From Candidatus Aminicenantota bacterium (GTDB lineage: Bacteria; Acidobacteriota; Aminicenantia; UBA2199), in NCBI GenBank assembly GCA_026393835.1, contig JAPKZK010000110.1:124001-188000 (forward strand): a DNA stretch of 64,000 nt. The letters run 5' to 3'. A program made the position numbers and the translations under genes. Of the stretch, positions 32,784 to 41,547 are shown piece by piece. How positions within the stretch are numbered: the first letter of the stretch is position 1; every line of letters starts with the position of its first letter. The notes under the pieces were generated by a model. It made no database searches. It was not told where the DNA came from and was given only the letters and a program-made list of their open reading frames with translations.

Positions 32784-33434
32784 ATGAAATACGGAATATT
32801 AAAATTAGCCGGGAAAATCGGCGTCGCCGAAGTGGCCATAGAAAATACCCGGCGCAACCCGCACATCATGGAAAGGATAGCCCTATATAAGTATGATGAG
32901 CAGCGGCTCCAGCAGGGGGACCTGATGCTCATACGCATCAAAGGGATAACGGTCCGTTGGAACAAGGCCCAGTCGGAAAAACTGCTGGCCACCAATGCAT
33001 TACATGCGGTGGTCAAGGAGGCAAAAACCGTTTACGGCAAAACCCGCCGCATCGCCCGGGTCATTTTTCAAAACCAGGAACCCCAACGACGCGCCCTGGC
33101 CCTGAACGGCCAATCCAGGCGCATATTATCTCAGTGGCTGGAAGAAGCCAGGCAATTTTACACCAATGCCCTGGTAGACCCGGAAGTCATCCGGCAGCTC
33201 TCTAATTACGGCATCACGGCGACACGCCTGGCCGAAGAAAAAAACCTGTTGGTTGAGGTAGAAAAAGCCATGGCAAACCAGGAAAAAAAGGCCGCCGAAG
33301 CCATGGAAATAACCGGCGAAAGAAAACTGGCCGCCAAAGAACTGGTCCAATGGATGAGCAAATTTTTTACTATCCTACGCCTGGCAATGGGTAAATCCCA
33401 GATGCTGGAAGCCGTAGGGATTAGGGTTAAATAA
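32784..33434 (+). CDS. Unknown helical protein downstream of array C
   Basis: A protein of about 216 residues (start ATG 32784, strong GGAGGA) that I cannot assign. It is basic and largely helical; residues 105-150 (SRRILSQWLEEARQFYTNAL then DPEVIRQLSNYGITATRLAE) and the alanine-rich helix EEKNLLVEVEKAMANQEKKA may form a coiled bundle. There is no signal peptide, membrane segment or cysteine. It stands alone between the degenerate array and a field of dispersed repeats. The association of an array with the gene resembles that of array A with the XRE gene, so the protein may be functionally tied to the array. Confidence 0.6.
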   Translation: MKYGILKLAGKIGVAEVAIENTRRNPHIMERIALYKYDEQRLQQGDLMLIRIKGITVRWNKAQSEKLLATNALHAVVKEAKTVYGKTRRIARVIFQNQEPQRRALALNGQSRRILSQWLEEARQFYTNALVDPEVIRQLSNYGITATRLAEEKNLLVEVEKAMANQEKKAAEAMEITGERKLAAKELVQWMSKFFTILRLAMGKSQMLEAVGIRVK

Positions 33435-33469
33435 GAAAACACCGGGACAAACCGGGTTCCGCTTCTTTG

Positions 33470-33645
33470 AGCCGCGAAGAACGCGAAGAGACGCGAAGGA
33501 GTTGCCCGCGAAACACGCGAAAGACGCGAAAGGTTTTTTGTTTGTTTTTTGTTCATTGTCTTTTATCGAAGGGATTCTGAGACGGGAAACGGGAAAACGT
33601 AAAGAGGTTTTAATTGGGGTAGGGGCAGGCGTACCTACCCCCACG
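33470..33645 (+). repeat. Cluster of short dispersed repeats
   Basis: GAGCCGCGAAGAACGCGAAG-type 10-nt units (33473-33530; the same repeat is in frame in the NRPS gene at 53262-53296), an AAACGGGAAAACG stretch and the inverted repeat GTAGGGGCAGGCGTACCTACCCC near 33618-33641. Confidence 0.65.
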
Positions 33646-33665
33646 TAAAATTTGCTTTGTTAATA

Positions 33666-36524
33666 TTATTGTTTAGGATTTATATTAACAACCATGTTCT
33701 TCCTGGTGTATTGTCCTTGATCATCTTTTCCGATAAATACAAAACGATACTCACCGACAAAACCGGGACCGGGCTGCCAATAGAAAACTCCCCTGTCTTT
33801 GTCAAGCGTCGAGCCGATGGGTAATTCTCTTAATTGGTCGCCGAAGACTAAATATCCTTCAACCCTTATCGCCTGGGGTGCAACCCCTTCATCGGAAAGA
33901 TTTATTTCCACACGTTCAAGTTCTTTGATTTCGAAATTTATTATTCCATCAAAGGTGAGTGAGCGCGAATACGGGTCAAAGACGGGCGAACACGGGGGTT
34001 CGCCCCTACGTTCATCACCAACCCCTGATCCCTGACCCCTGACCCCCAATGGTTCATCGCTGGTTTCGGTATTCAAGACTGAAAAATACCGGCTCCCTAT
34101 GCCATCACTATTTCCACCGGTGTCTGAAACAGTCCAGGCAATTGTGTGAAAACCGTTTGCTAACTTCGTGGTATCAAGATAGTAATAACCTACGGCCCCA
34201 TTGGTATTGGCGTACCCGGGAAATAGGGCCGCAATGTCGGTACGGAAAATATTATATACCGGATGTCCTTTAACCACACCATCGATAACGACATTAATCG
34301 TGGAACCGTCCACTGGGATGCTATTGGGTTGAGGTGTCAATGCCCAACAGTAATTTACGAAATTTTTTCCCAAAGCGGTTCCGCCTTGAGTCGGGGTATC
34401 GATGGCGCCAAAGGGTTTAACCGCATGGGCGTTATCGCAGGTAATGGTTTTTGAACCCAATATGACCTCGTTTCCTTCCATATCGGTCGCTTTTGCGATC
34501 AATGTATATGCACCGTTTCCACCATTGGGTAAAAAGTGAGTTAAAAGCATATACCCCCATCCGGCCTTATAATTATTTGGATAGGATGGGTATGCCACTT
34601 CTACATCGGGGCGGGCGCCCTCCACAAATACGGCGTCGCCGATGCATGTGTCGCCATTATATATTTTAACGCTGGCTACCCCAATATCGTCAAGAGCCCA
34701 GCCGGTAACCGGGATACTATTATATATGGCAGCGCCATCCAATGGGGTCGTGAAGTCTCCAAAAGGCGCGGAGGTTTGTCCCTGGTCATAGACGCGCAAC
34801 GAGACGGTTATGGTCTGTGGAGAATTGGTGGCATTGGGATCGGTGATTGTGATGGTCCCGGTATAGCTGCCTACAGCTAAACCGGTGGGATCTACTAACA
34901 CCGAAAGCGCCGAATCGCCGGTTCCTGAAGAGGGAATGAACGTGAGCCATGCGGCGTTGCCGGAAGCGTTCCAGTTCAATGCGCCGCTGCCGGTATTGGT
35001 AATCAGTACTGTTTGTGTTCCGGTAACACCCCCTGAATTAAGTGCGCCAAAGGTCAACCTAGTGTGGCTTAAACCAATCACGGGCTCAGTAGTAATAAAA
35101 CTCATATTGGCGCCGTAAGATGTTCCTACACTGTTGGTGGCATAGGCCCTGACATAATAGGTTGTGTTTACGTTCAACCCTGTAATAATCGCGGTAAATC
35201 TTCCCGTTCCGGCGCCATTGTCGGTTTTTGAATCGTCGGTAGTGGGATTGGTTACCGTACTCCAGCAGATTCCCCTAAAGGTTACAGTTGCGCCGCCATC
35301 TAAGGTGACATTCCCACCGCAGACAGCACTGTTCGAAGTGATTGAAGATACCAAGTCGGTCGTCACTGTAGGTGTAGTGGGTCCACCACTACATTGATCT
35401 TGATGGGCTTCCCAATCCGGGTCATAATTTCTGAGCCAGGCCCTAAGCTCCGGATCGGTTACGGAAAGACAGTTATAACCAATATCTAAACTGGAAAGGA
35501 ATGTTAAATTTCTAAAACGTGAAGGGATGCTCCCGCTCAGTTGGTTTTCATGCAGCCAAAGAATTTGCAAAATACTGAGATTGCCTAATTCAGGAGGGAT
35601 ACTACCGCTCAACTGGTTATTGAACAAAAAAAGATTTTGCAAGTTACTGAGATTACCTAATTGAGAAGGGATGCTCCCGCTCAACTGGTTATTGAACATA
35701 AATAGTTCTGTCAAATTACCGAGATTGCCTAATTGAGAAGGAATACTGCCGCTCAGTTGGTTTTCATGCAGCCAAAGAGTTTGCAAATTACTGAGGTTGC
35801 CTAATTGAGGAGGGATTCTGCCGCTCAGTCGGTTATAGTCCAAATTTAGCTCTGTCAAATTGCTGAGATTGCCTAATTCAGGAGGGATGCTGCCCCTCAG
35901 TCGGTTCTCTCCCAATAATAGCGCTTGCAAATTACTGAGATTGCCTAATTCAGGAGGAATACCGCCACCCAATTGGTTGTTTTCTATCATAAAACATTGC
36001 AAATTACCGAGATTGCCTAATTCAGAAGGGATGTCGCAGCTCAGCCGGTTACAGCCCAGCTCAAGCCAAAACAAATTACCCAGAGTTCCTAATTGAAATG
36101 GGATACAGCCGCTCAGTTGATTTTGGTACGTCGAAATGTATTGCAAATTACTGAGATTCCCTAATTCAGGTGGGATATTGCCGCGCAATTGATTTGAGTC
36201 CATTATAAGGTATTGCAGATTACTGAGATTCCCTAATTCAGGTGGGATGCTGCCATTCAGATAGTTTAATTCCAGAGAAAGAATATTCACATTATCTCCT
36301 GAAAGAATAACTCCATACCAATTTCCTTCGGTCCCCGGCATAGCAAATCCATCGGTATCCAGGGGAGGATTCTTCCAACCGCTATTATCGCCCCAGCCAT
36401 CTCCGTTTGTGTTATTGTACAATGCAATCAATGCCGCTCGCTCCGAAGCAGGAATGGCGCCAAAAGTAAAATTTGATAATTGAACTACCACAATAATTAA
36501 AAAACAAAAAATTTTCTTCTTCAT
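33666..36524 (-). CDS. Secreted plant-type leucine-rich-repeat surface protein
   Basis: A 952-residue exported protein. After a signal peptide (MKKKIFCFLIIVVVQLSNFT) come an LRR cap (ALYNNTNGDGWGDNSGW) and about twelve 24-residue plant-type LRRs (LGNLSNLQ.L.L..NQLSGSI, residues 80-360). These are followed by a fibronectin-III-like domain with PTVTT...VCGGNV...YYVRAYATNS, a BACON/Ig-like domain (LSHTRLTFGALNSGG...), two Ig-like domains starting PFGDFTTPLDGAAI and PFGAIDTPTQGGTA, and a beta-rich end. It probably binds proteins or glycans at the cell surface. Residues 825-850 (LGVRGQGSGVGDERRGEPPC) are encoded by two intergenic-type repeats. GGAGG and a good promoter precede it. Confidence 0.85.
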   Translation of the reverse strand: MKKKIFCFLIIVVVQLSNFTFGAIPASERAALIALYNNTNGDGWGDNSGWKNPPLDTDGFAMPGTEGNWYGVILSGDNVNILSLELNYLNGSIPPELGNLSNLQYLIMDSNQLRGNIPPELGNLSNLQYISTYQNQLSGCIPFQLGTLGNLFWLELGCNRLSCDIPSELGNLGNLQCFMIENNQLGGGIPPELGNLSNLQALLLGENRLRGSIPPELGNLSNLTELNLDYNRLSGRIPPQLGNLSNLQTLWLHENQLSGSIPSQLGNLGNLTELFMFNNQLSGSIPSQLGNLSNLQNLFLFNNQLSGSIPPELGNLSILQILWLHENQLSGSIPSRFRNLTFLSSLDIGYNCLSVTDPELRAWLRNYDPDWEAHQDQCSGGPTTPTVTTDLVSSITSNSAVCGGNVTLDGGATVTFRGICWSTVTNPTTDDSKTDNGAGTGRFTAIITGLNVNTTYYVRAYATNSVGTSYGANMSFITTEPVIGLSHTRLTFGALNSGGVTGTQTVLITNTGSGALNWNASGNAAWLTFIPSSGTGDSALSVLVDPTGLAVGSYTGTITITDPNATNSPQTITVSLRVYDQGQTSAPFGDFTTPLDGAAIYNSIPVTGWALDDIGVASVKIYNGDTCIGDAVFVEGARPDVEVAYPSYPNNYKAGWGYMLLTHFLPNGGNGAYTLIAKATDMEGNEVILGSKTITCDNAHAVKPFGAIDTPTQGGTALGKNFVNYCWALTPQPNSIPVDGSTINVVIDGVVKGHPVYNIFRTDIAALFPGYANTNGAVGYYYLDTTKLANGFHTIAWTVSDTGGNSDGIGSRYFSVLNTETSDEPLGVRGQGSGVGDERRGEPPCSPVFDPYSRSLTFDGIINFEIKELERVEINLSDEGVAPQAIRVEGYLVFGDQLRELPIGSTLDKDRGVFYWQPGPGFVGEYRFVFIGKDDQGQYTRKNMVVNINPKQ
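33984..34048 (-). repeat. Two dispersed repeats in frame inside the LRR gene
   Basis: 33984-34009 is a copy of GTAGGGGCGAACCCCCGTG (minus strand), and 34017-34048 is a run of GGGTCAGGGATCAGGGGTT, as found between genes at 36973-37020, 41531-41560 and 42165-42196. Both are translated without breaking the frame. Confidence 0.75.
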
Positions 36525-36547
36525 GTTTCCTCCTTATCCTATGCCTA

Positions 36548-36576
36548 ATTATAAATGGAAGGGGTTGTTTTGACAA
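36548..36576 (-). promoter_or_regulatory. Promoter of the LRR protein gene
   Basis: Minus strand TTGTCA (36576-36571), 17-nt spacer, TATAAT (36553-36548); GGAGG at 36533-36529 before the ATG at 36524. Confidence 0.75.
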
Positions 36577-36578
36577 TA

Positions 36579-36617
36579 GGACTAAAGTCCCTTATTTAAA
36601 AAAGGGACTTTAGTCCC
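36579..36617. repeat. Hairpin GGACTAAAGTCCCTT
   Basis: GGACTAAAGTCCCTT, a short A/T loop and AAGGGACTTTAGTCC form a 15-bp stem; each arm is itself partly palindromic. It insulates the LRR promoter from the region to the right and may be a terminator or a small mobile repeat. Confidence 0.6.
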
Positions 36618-36699
36618 GGCGAATTAAAAGGCAATAATTTTGTAAATCCACTTTCAAAACAGGAGCATTCTGCCGCCGGAGACGGCGGGCCAAGATGTC

Positions 36700-36909
36700 C
36701 AGGATGGAGACAGGCCAATTTCCCTCCTGGCGGAAGATGATCAACAGGACGGCAGTCTCCGGCGTGAATGCGCCGAAGCCCTGGGCAAGTTAGGGGAGAA
36801 AGACATAGCCGTGGATATACTCATCAACCTATACCTGGCGGAAACAGATAAATATGAAAAGAAGGCCCAATTCATTTATGAATCCTTGTGGGAGTTGACG
36901 GCGCTTTAA
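36700..36909 (+). pseudogene. C-terminal remnant of a second NACHT-HEAT gene
   Basis: The frame from about 36727 to the TAA at 36907-36909 reads LAEDDQQDGSLRRECAEALG then KDIAVDILINLYLAETDKYE and QFIYESLWELTAL, nearly the same as the end of the NACHT protein at 38572-41481 (LAEDEKQDGILRREC...SLWELTAV). Nucleotide similarity continues about 75 nt past the stop (AAAGAAGGAAGAG...AAAAAGCTGAA). Everything upstream of the last HEAT-like repeat is missing. It is the scar of a duplicated or deleted paralogue, giving direct repeats on both sides of the module. Confidence 0.85.
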
Positions 36910-37171
36910 AGAAGGAAGAGGGGAAGCTAGGAAACGAGAAAGAGAGGAAAAAGCTGAAATGAAGAAGATGAATTAGGGGTCAGGAATCAGGAATCATGGA
37001 TCAGGGATTAGGGGTTAGGAATAGGACAAGGGAAAATTTTTCCAACAAGTGAATTCCCGAGTATTACAAAATAAGGTTGCAAAATTCTTTATTTTAGGTT
37101 ATAAACAGTGTGATGAATAAAAACCCGCTTGATTTCCGCAAGGTGCGCCACGAGACAGGAGCGAAGGAAAT

Positions 37172-37471
37172 ATGAAAAAGATAAGTAATAAACCACCAAT
37201 AGCCTCTGATCGCGACACAATGCGAAAGGAATACGATTTTAGTGAAGCTGTTCGGGGTATTACCGCAATCAGATACGCCCAGGGCGCCAATGTTGTCGTC
37301 ATAGACCCCGAGGTCTTGGACGTTTTCCCTGACTCATTGACTGTTAATGAAACATTGCGTGCCCTTGCGCCAGTCCTGCGCCGACAACGTGCTTCAAAGA
37401 CTCATAAAAAAACTCACCTAACAATCAACTCCAGCGGGCGACGTTCGGAAGCCACCGAACGTTTGCGTTAA
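37172..37471 (+). CDS. Small antitoxin-like protein
   Basis: A 99-residue protein with the core MRKEYDFSEAVRGITAIRYA then GANVVVIDPEVLDVFPDSLT and VNETLRALAPVLRR. I have seen this pattern in many short bacterial and cyanobacterial proteins annotated as hypothetical or antitoxin-like; the V-I-D-P-E-V...FPDS segment is diagnostic. The usual toxin partner is not recognisable directly downstream; the next gene starts after 230 nt of repeats. The C-terminus beyond residue 75 is basic and probably unstructured. AAGGAA lies before the ATG. Confidence 0.6.
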   Translation: MKKISNKPPIASDRDTMRKEYDFSEAVRGITAIRYAQGANVVVIDPEVLDVFPDSLTVNETLRALAPVLRRQRASKTHKKTHLTINSSGRRSEATERLR

Positions 37472-37484
37472 TGAGGAAAAAAGC

Positions 37485-37570
37485 AGGGATCAGGATTCGA
37501 TTCCCGTAGGGGCGAACCGCCGTGTCTCCGTGTTCGCCCGTTTATTGGGCGGGCCTCCGGCCCTCCTATA
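37485..37570 (+). repeat. ~80-nt dispersed repeat (CGTAGGGGCGAAC family)
   Basis: GGATCAGGATTCGATTCCCGTAGGGGCGAAC...GGGCCTCCGGCCCTCCTAT. A close copy is at 41548-41628, on the other side of the TIR-like/NACHT module, in the same orientation; a diverged one at 42193-42262. Confidence 0.8.
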
Positions 37571-37646
37571 ACAAAATAAATTCGAAATTCGAAATTCGAA
37601 ACAAATTCAAAAAGGGCAAAAAAAATCTGGCATAGAAATATAAATA

Positions 37647-37676
37647 TTGACAAAAGAGCCGCTTTCATATTATTAT
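37647..37676 (+). promoter_or_regulatory. Promoter of the small protein/TIR-like/NACHT unit
   Basis: TTGACA at 37647-37652, 18-nt spacer and TATTAT at 37671-37676, then AAGGTGAG before the ATG at 37701. Confidence 0.7.
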
Positions 37677-37700
37677 TGTAAGTGTAAAAAGGTGAGCAAA

Positions 37701-37907
37701 ATGAGCAAAGACAAAAAAGTTGCCGGTAAAAGTACGATGGGGCGTATAAAACGTCGTCCGCTCTATCGAATTGAGGAGACATCAACCCCCTCCTACCCGG
37801 TCCGAGAAATAATGACCCCGGTTAAACGTGGTACAGTTAGCCGGCTAGCCATAAGAAAAGCAGTAAGAGAAGTAATTGCGGCGCGAAGCGTTTCCAATGC
37901 ATCCTGA
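37701..37907 (+). CDS. Small basic protein coupled to the TIR-like gene
   Basis: A 68-residue basic protein (MSKDKKVAGKSTMGRIKRRP, then YRIEETSTPSYPVREIMTPV, KRGTVSRLAIRKAVREVIAA). Similar short genes are, as far as I remember, regularly found directly before relatives of the next gene, so the two probably form a two-component toxin/antitoxin or defence unit. The next ATG lies 11 nt inside this gene. The start 37701 is favoured over an upstream TTG because of the AAGGTG site. Function unknown. Confidence 0.6.
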   Translation: MSKDKKVAGKSTMGRIKRRPLYRIEETSTPSYPVREIMTPVKRGTVSRLAIRKAVREVIAARSVSNAS

Positions 37908-38529
37908 TTATTCAAAAGACGTCTTTATCAATTGCCCGTTCGATGAAGCTTATAAAGATATCTTCTTCGCCATTATCTTTACAGTGTTCGATTGCGGTTG
38001 CAATGCACGTTGCGCACTTGAGATAGAAGACAGCAGTGAAGTAAGAATTGAAAAAATCGTGAAAATCATCAAAAGCTGCAAATATGGTATTCACGATATA
38101 TCTTTAACAGAATTAGACAAGAAGACAGGATTACCACGTTTTAATATGCCCCTTGAATTAGGAATGTTTCTAGGGGCAAAACGCTTTGGGAATCGTGTAC
38201 AACGGGAAAAAGCGTGTTTAATATTGGATAAAGAACGTCACCGTTATCAGCAATTCATCTCTGATATTGCCGGACAGGATATTCAATCACACCAAAATGA
38301 TGTCCACGAAGTAATCAAGGTTATAAGAAATTGGCTTCAAAATATATCGCAACACTCTGTAATACCAGGGGGCAATGAAATCCTGAGACGTTATCAACTG
38401 TTAAAAGCCGACTTACCTTTTCTCTGTGAAAAATTGAAACTGGTTACTGATGAACTGATTTTTAATGATTACATCAATATTATCTCTATATGGCTGAAAG
38501 AGAACCCATCATTTTCCTTTAAAGGCTGA
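37897..38529 (+). CDS. TIR/nucleoside-deoxyribosyltransferase-like protein
   Basis: A 210-residue protein starting MHPDYSKDVFINCPFDEAYK. The segments DVFINCPFDEAY, ARCALEIEDSSEVRIEKI, SCKYGIHDISLTE and above all FNMPLELGMFLGAKRFG have the order of a flavodoxin-like TIR or nucleoside 2-deoxyribosyltransferase fold, where the Glu in PLELGMFLGA would be the catalytic residue attacking an N-glycosidic bond (NAD or nucleoside). The C-terminal 80 residues are helical. Overlap with the small gene upstream and a NACHT NTPase 43 nt downstream suggest an anti-phage effector, for example an NAD hydrolase. The fold assignment is by pattern only. Confidence 0.5.
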   Translation: MHPDYSKDVFINCPFDEAYKDIFFAIIFTVFDCGCNARCALEIEDSSEVRIEKIVKIIKSCKYGIHDISLTELDKKTGLPRFNMPLELGMFLGAKRFGNRVQREKACLILDKERHRYQQFISDIAGQDIQSHQNDVHEVIKVIRNWLQNISQHSVIPGGNEILRRYQLLKADLPFLCEKLKLVTDELIFNDYINIISIWLKENPSFSFKG

Positions 38530-38571
38530 ATTTTATCGATTTTCGTAACATACCGGAGGAGGCAAATCGTT

Positions 38572-41481
38572 ATGACTGAACTTATCCTGTCTGTGTCTGG
38601 ATCCGGTTTGTTGACCGGGTTGGCTGTTCGATTCCTGGCTTTTGCCGCGAAGAAAACGGTTAAGGCCATCGGGGACCTGGTTTCCGAAGGTGAAGCAAAA
38701 GCGGTCCTGGCGCAAGCGTTCATGGAATTTAAAGAAAGTTCCGTCGGAGGCAAGGGCGCTAAGGATGAAAAAATCCTGCTTGAAGTGTTCAAGGAGTTTT
38801 TTATCGATGACCGGACCGTAGGGGAATTCCAATTGGTGTTTGACGCCCAGGGCGAAAAAGTGGATTTTAACCTGCTGGAGGAGATTTTTGTAGGGATTTG
38901 TATTGAGAAAGGAATCGAAATCCCGGCGTTTAATTTTTTCCGGGCCGTTTCGCATGTCATTAAAGAGATCGAACAATTGGCCCAAAAGAAGGGAAAATTC
39001 CAGGAAATGTTTCAAACCGCGCACCTGAAAGAGATTTGTTCATCCTTGCAAAAACGGGGTACGGAACCCAATATGACGTTTGCGCGGTTCAAATACTTAA
39101 ATCAGTTGATTAAACACAATAACCGGCTGTTGTTTGTGGGTATTCTGGACCCCAAAGAAAAGAAAGATATCGAACTGCCATCGGTTTTCATAATGCCGCG
39201 GGTGACGGAAAATGTCCCGGCGGAGGATGACTCTGTGTTGACGCTGGAAAGACAGGGCGATGACGAATTCACCGGCGAGTATAGCCAATTGCTACGCGTG
39301 CTGATGCCTAAAAAAGAAGAAGAAAAGCCGACGGTGAAGTTTGATAAAGTGTTCGAAGAAAGCCCAAACCGGCGTTTCGTGGTGTTGGGCAAACCCGGAT
39401 CCGGAAAATCCACGCTGTTGAAATACCTGATGCTGGAAGCGGCGCGGATGCACCTGGAATATCACCGGGACAGCGACCACCTTCTTTTCCCAATCCTGGT
39501 GGAAATTCGCAAGCTGGAACATTCTTTCGGTAAGACAAAGGAGCCGGGTTACAATATCCTGGATTTTCTCTATGATTCCATGCGCACTCACTACAATTTA
39601 ACCTTGCCCAAAGGTTTCTTTGAAAAATACCTGGACAGCGGCCGGGCGCTGTTGTTGTTCGATGGGTTGGACGAAGTGGCGGCCGAAGGCCGGCGGGCTG
39701 AAATCAGGCAAATGATCGCTACGTTTGTGACCGGTCATCATATGAACAATACCGTGATTGTAACCTCCCGGATTGAGGGGTACAAACGGGCGCAATTTTC
39801 TACCACGGAGTATCGCTATTTTACCATTGAAGATTTCGATGATGAAGAGATTGCTGCCTTTATCCACCGCTGGTATTGCAGCCGATTGGCCAATGAAGTC
39901 GAAGCGGATACCAAAGCCGCCGACCTGGAAAAAGCCTTTGAGAAAAAGCCGCGCATAAAGGAGTTGGCCAGGAACCCTTTGTTGTTAACCATTATCGGTA
40001 TTATCCACCGCTACGAGGCGCAACTCCCGGAGGACAGGTTGGTACTTTATGACAAGGCGACGGATGTGCTGCTTGATAAGTGGGATAATGTAAAAGAGAT
40101 TATCGATGAGAAATTCAAATTAGCGCACCGCCGGCGTTTCCTGTGTCAATTGGCGTTTCATTTGCAGTCCCTGGAAAAGGGAGATGAGGCCGGGAACATG
40201 ATCGATCGTAATGAACTATGCAGGATTTTGCTGGCGGATTTTTGCAAGATTTTTAACTGCGAGGGTTGGGGGGCGCAGGAATTGGTGAATGATTTTTTGG
40301 AAACGATTCGATCTCGGGCGGGGCTGCTGGTGGAGCAGGCGCCGGATCAATATGGTTTTGTTCACAAAACCTTCCAGGAATATTTTGCCGCCCGCTGGAT
40401 TGCCAATGAAACACCCCTGAATGACAACCTTCAGATCAGGTCCGATTATGTGGATAAATTTATCGATAATGCTTTCTGGCATGAAACCCTCATCTTGGCG
40501 CTGCAGGCCCTACCCAAGACACAGGCACTTAATGTATTGAAACATATTCTGGACAGGGATACACGGAAAATAGAACCCTATTTCTATCACAATCATTATT
40601 TTGTCATGAAATTCATCGCTGAGCAAGGTCGTTGGCTTGGCAATAGAAAGTTCGTGGAAAAACAGATCCATGATTTTTTCCGTTTCTCATGGAATGATGG
40701 TAAAGACAGGGGTTTAAACAGCAATTACACATGGAAGAGATTTAGAAACTGGGTATCCTCGGTAAGTGATTCTATGGTCGGTTCTATTCTCTCAGGGATA
40801 CCAATCCCCATCTCAGAAGAAAAAAAACTGGACAATAAGTTCTGGCTTTCCCTCGCCCAGACCATGAGCAGGAATAATATGAAAAACAACTTTGTAGAAA
40901 TATTACTTCGACTGGCAGAAAATGAGAAACAGGACCTCGATCTCCGATGTTCCTGCATTGACGCCTTGGGAGAGTTAGGCTTTAAAGACAAAGGCCTGGT
41001 GGAACGATTATTTCAGCTTGCGGAAAAAGAGAAACAAAGCGATTCTCTGCTGTGCTCCCTCTCTAAAGACTTAGCGGAACGATTACTTCATCTAGTGGAA
41101 GATCAGAAACATGGGGGGGATTTCTGGCTTACCATTTTTCAGGACGTGGGCTGGTTGGGAAGGATAGGAAAAACCGTAGAAATATTACTTCAACTGGCAG
41201 AAGATGAAAATCAGAACGGCGATCTCCGAGGTTACTCTGCCGAAGCGTTGGGTAATTTAGAATTGAAAGATAAAACCGTGGGAGAGCGCTTACTTCACCT
41301 GGCTGAAGATGAGAAACAGGACGGCATTCTCCGGCGTGAATGCGCCCAAGCAGTAGGAAAGTTAGGCATGAAAGACAAAGCCGTGGATATCCTCATCAAC
41401 CTCTACCTGGCGCAAAACGATAAATATAAAAATGGGGCCCAATTCATTTATGATTCCTTGTGGGAGTTGACGGCGGTGTAA
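38572..41481 (+). CDS. NACHT NTPase with HEAT-like repeats (bacterial NLR-like)
   Basis: A 969-residue STAND-type protein. Residues 1-200 are a helical N-terminal domain starting with a hydrophobic, glycine-rich segment (SVSGSGLLTGLAVRFLAFAA). The NACHT module follows: Walker A VVLGKPGSGKSTLLKYL (about 273), Walker B LLLFDGLDEV (about 361), sensor VIVTSRIEGY, and a winged-helix region ending FVHKTFQEYFAARWI. Residues 760-969 are HEAT-like repeats with the unit LLQLAEDE.Q.GDLR..A.EALG.L. Such proteins act as phage sensors. GAGG precedes the ATG. The C-terminal repeats are duplicated at 36700-36909. Confidence 0.88.
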   Translation: MTELILSVSGSGLLTGLAVRFLAFAAKKTVKAIGDLVSEGEAKAVLAQAFMEFKESSVGGKGAKDEKILLEVFKEFFIDDRTVGEFQLVFDAQGEKVDFNLLEEIFVGICIEKGIEIPAFNFFRAVSHVIKEIEQLAQKKGKFQEMFQTAHLKEICSSLQKRGTEPNMTFARFKYLNQLIKHNNRLLFVGILDPKEKKDIELPSVFIMPRVTENVPAEDDSVLTLERQGDDEFTGEYSQLLRVLMPKKEEEKPTVKFDKVFEESPNRRFVVLGKPGSGKSTLLKYLMLEAARMHLEYHRDSDHLLFPILVEIRKLEHSFGKTKEPGYNILDFLYDSMRTHYNLTLPKGFFEKYLDSGRALLLFDGLDEVAAEGRRAEIRQMIATFVTGHHMNNTVIVTSRIEGYKRAQFSTTEYRYFTIEDFDDEEIAAFIHRWYCSRLANEVEADTKAADLEKAFEKKPRIKELARNPLLLTIIGIIHRYEAQLPEDRLVLYDKATDVLLDKWDNVKEIIDEKFKLAHRRRFLCQLAFHLQSLEKGDEAGNMIDRNELCRILLADFCKIFNCEGWGAQELVNDFLETIRSRAGLLVEQAPDQYGFVHKTFQEYFAARWIANETPLNDNLQIRSDYVDKFIDNAFWHETLILALQALPKTQALNVLKHILDRDTRKIEPYFYHNHYFVMKFIAEQGRWLGNRKFVEKQIHDFFRFSWNDGKDRGLNSNYTWKRFRNWVSSVSDSMVGSILSGIPIPISEEKKLDNKFWLSLAQTMSRNNMKNNFVEILLRLAENEKQDLDLRCSCIDALGELGFKDKGLVERLFQLAEKEKQSDSLLCSLSKDLAERLLHLVEDQKHGGDFWLTIFQDVGWLGRIGKTVEILLQLAEDENQNGDLRGYSAEALGNLELKDKTVGERLLHLAEDEKQDGILRRECAQAVGKLGMKDKAVDILINLYLAQNDKYKNGAQFIYDSLWELTAV

Positions 41482-41547
41482 AGAAGGAAGAGAGGAAGCG
41501 GGGAAGAGCGGAAAAAGCTGAAGAGAAAAAGATGAATCAGGATTCAG

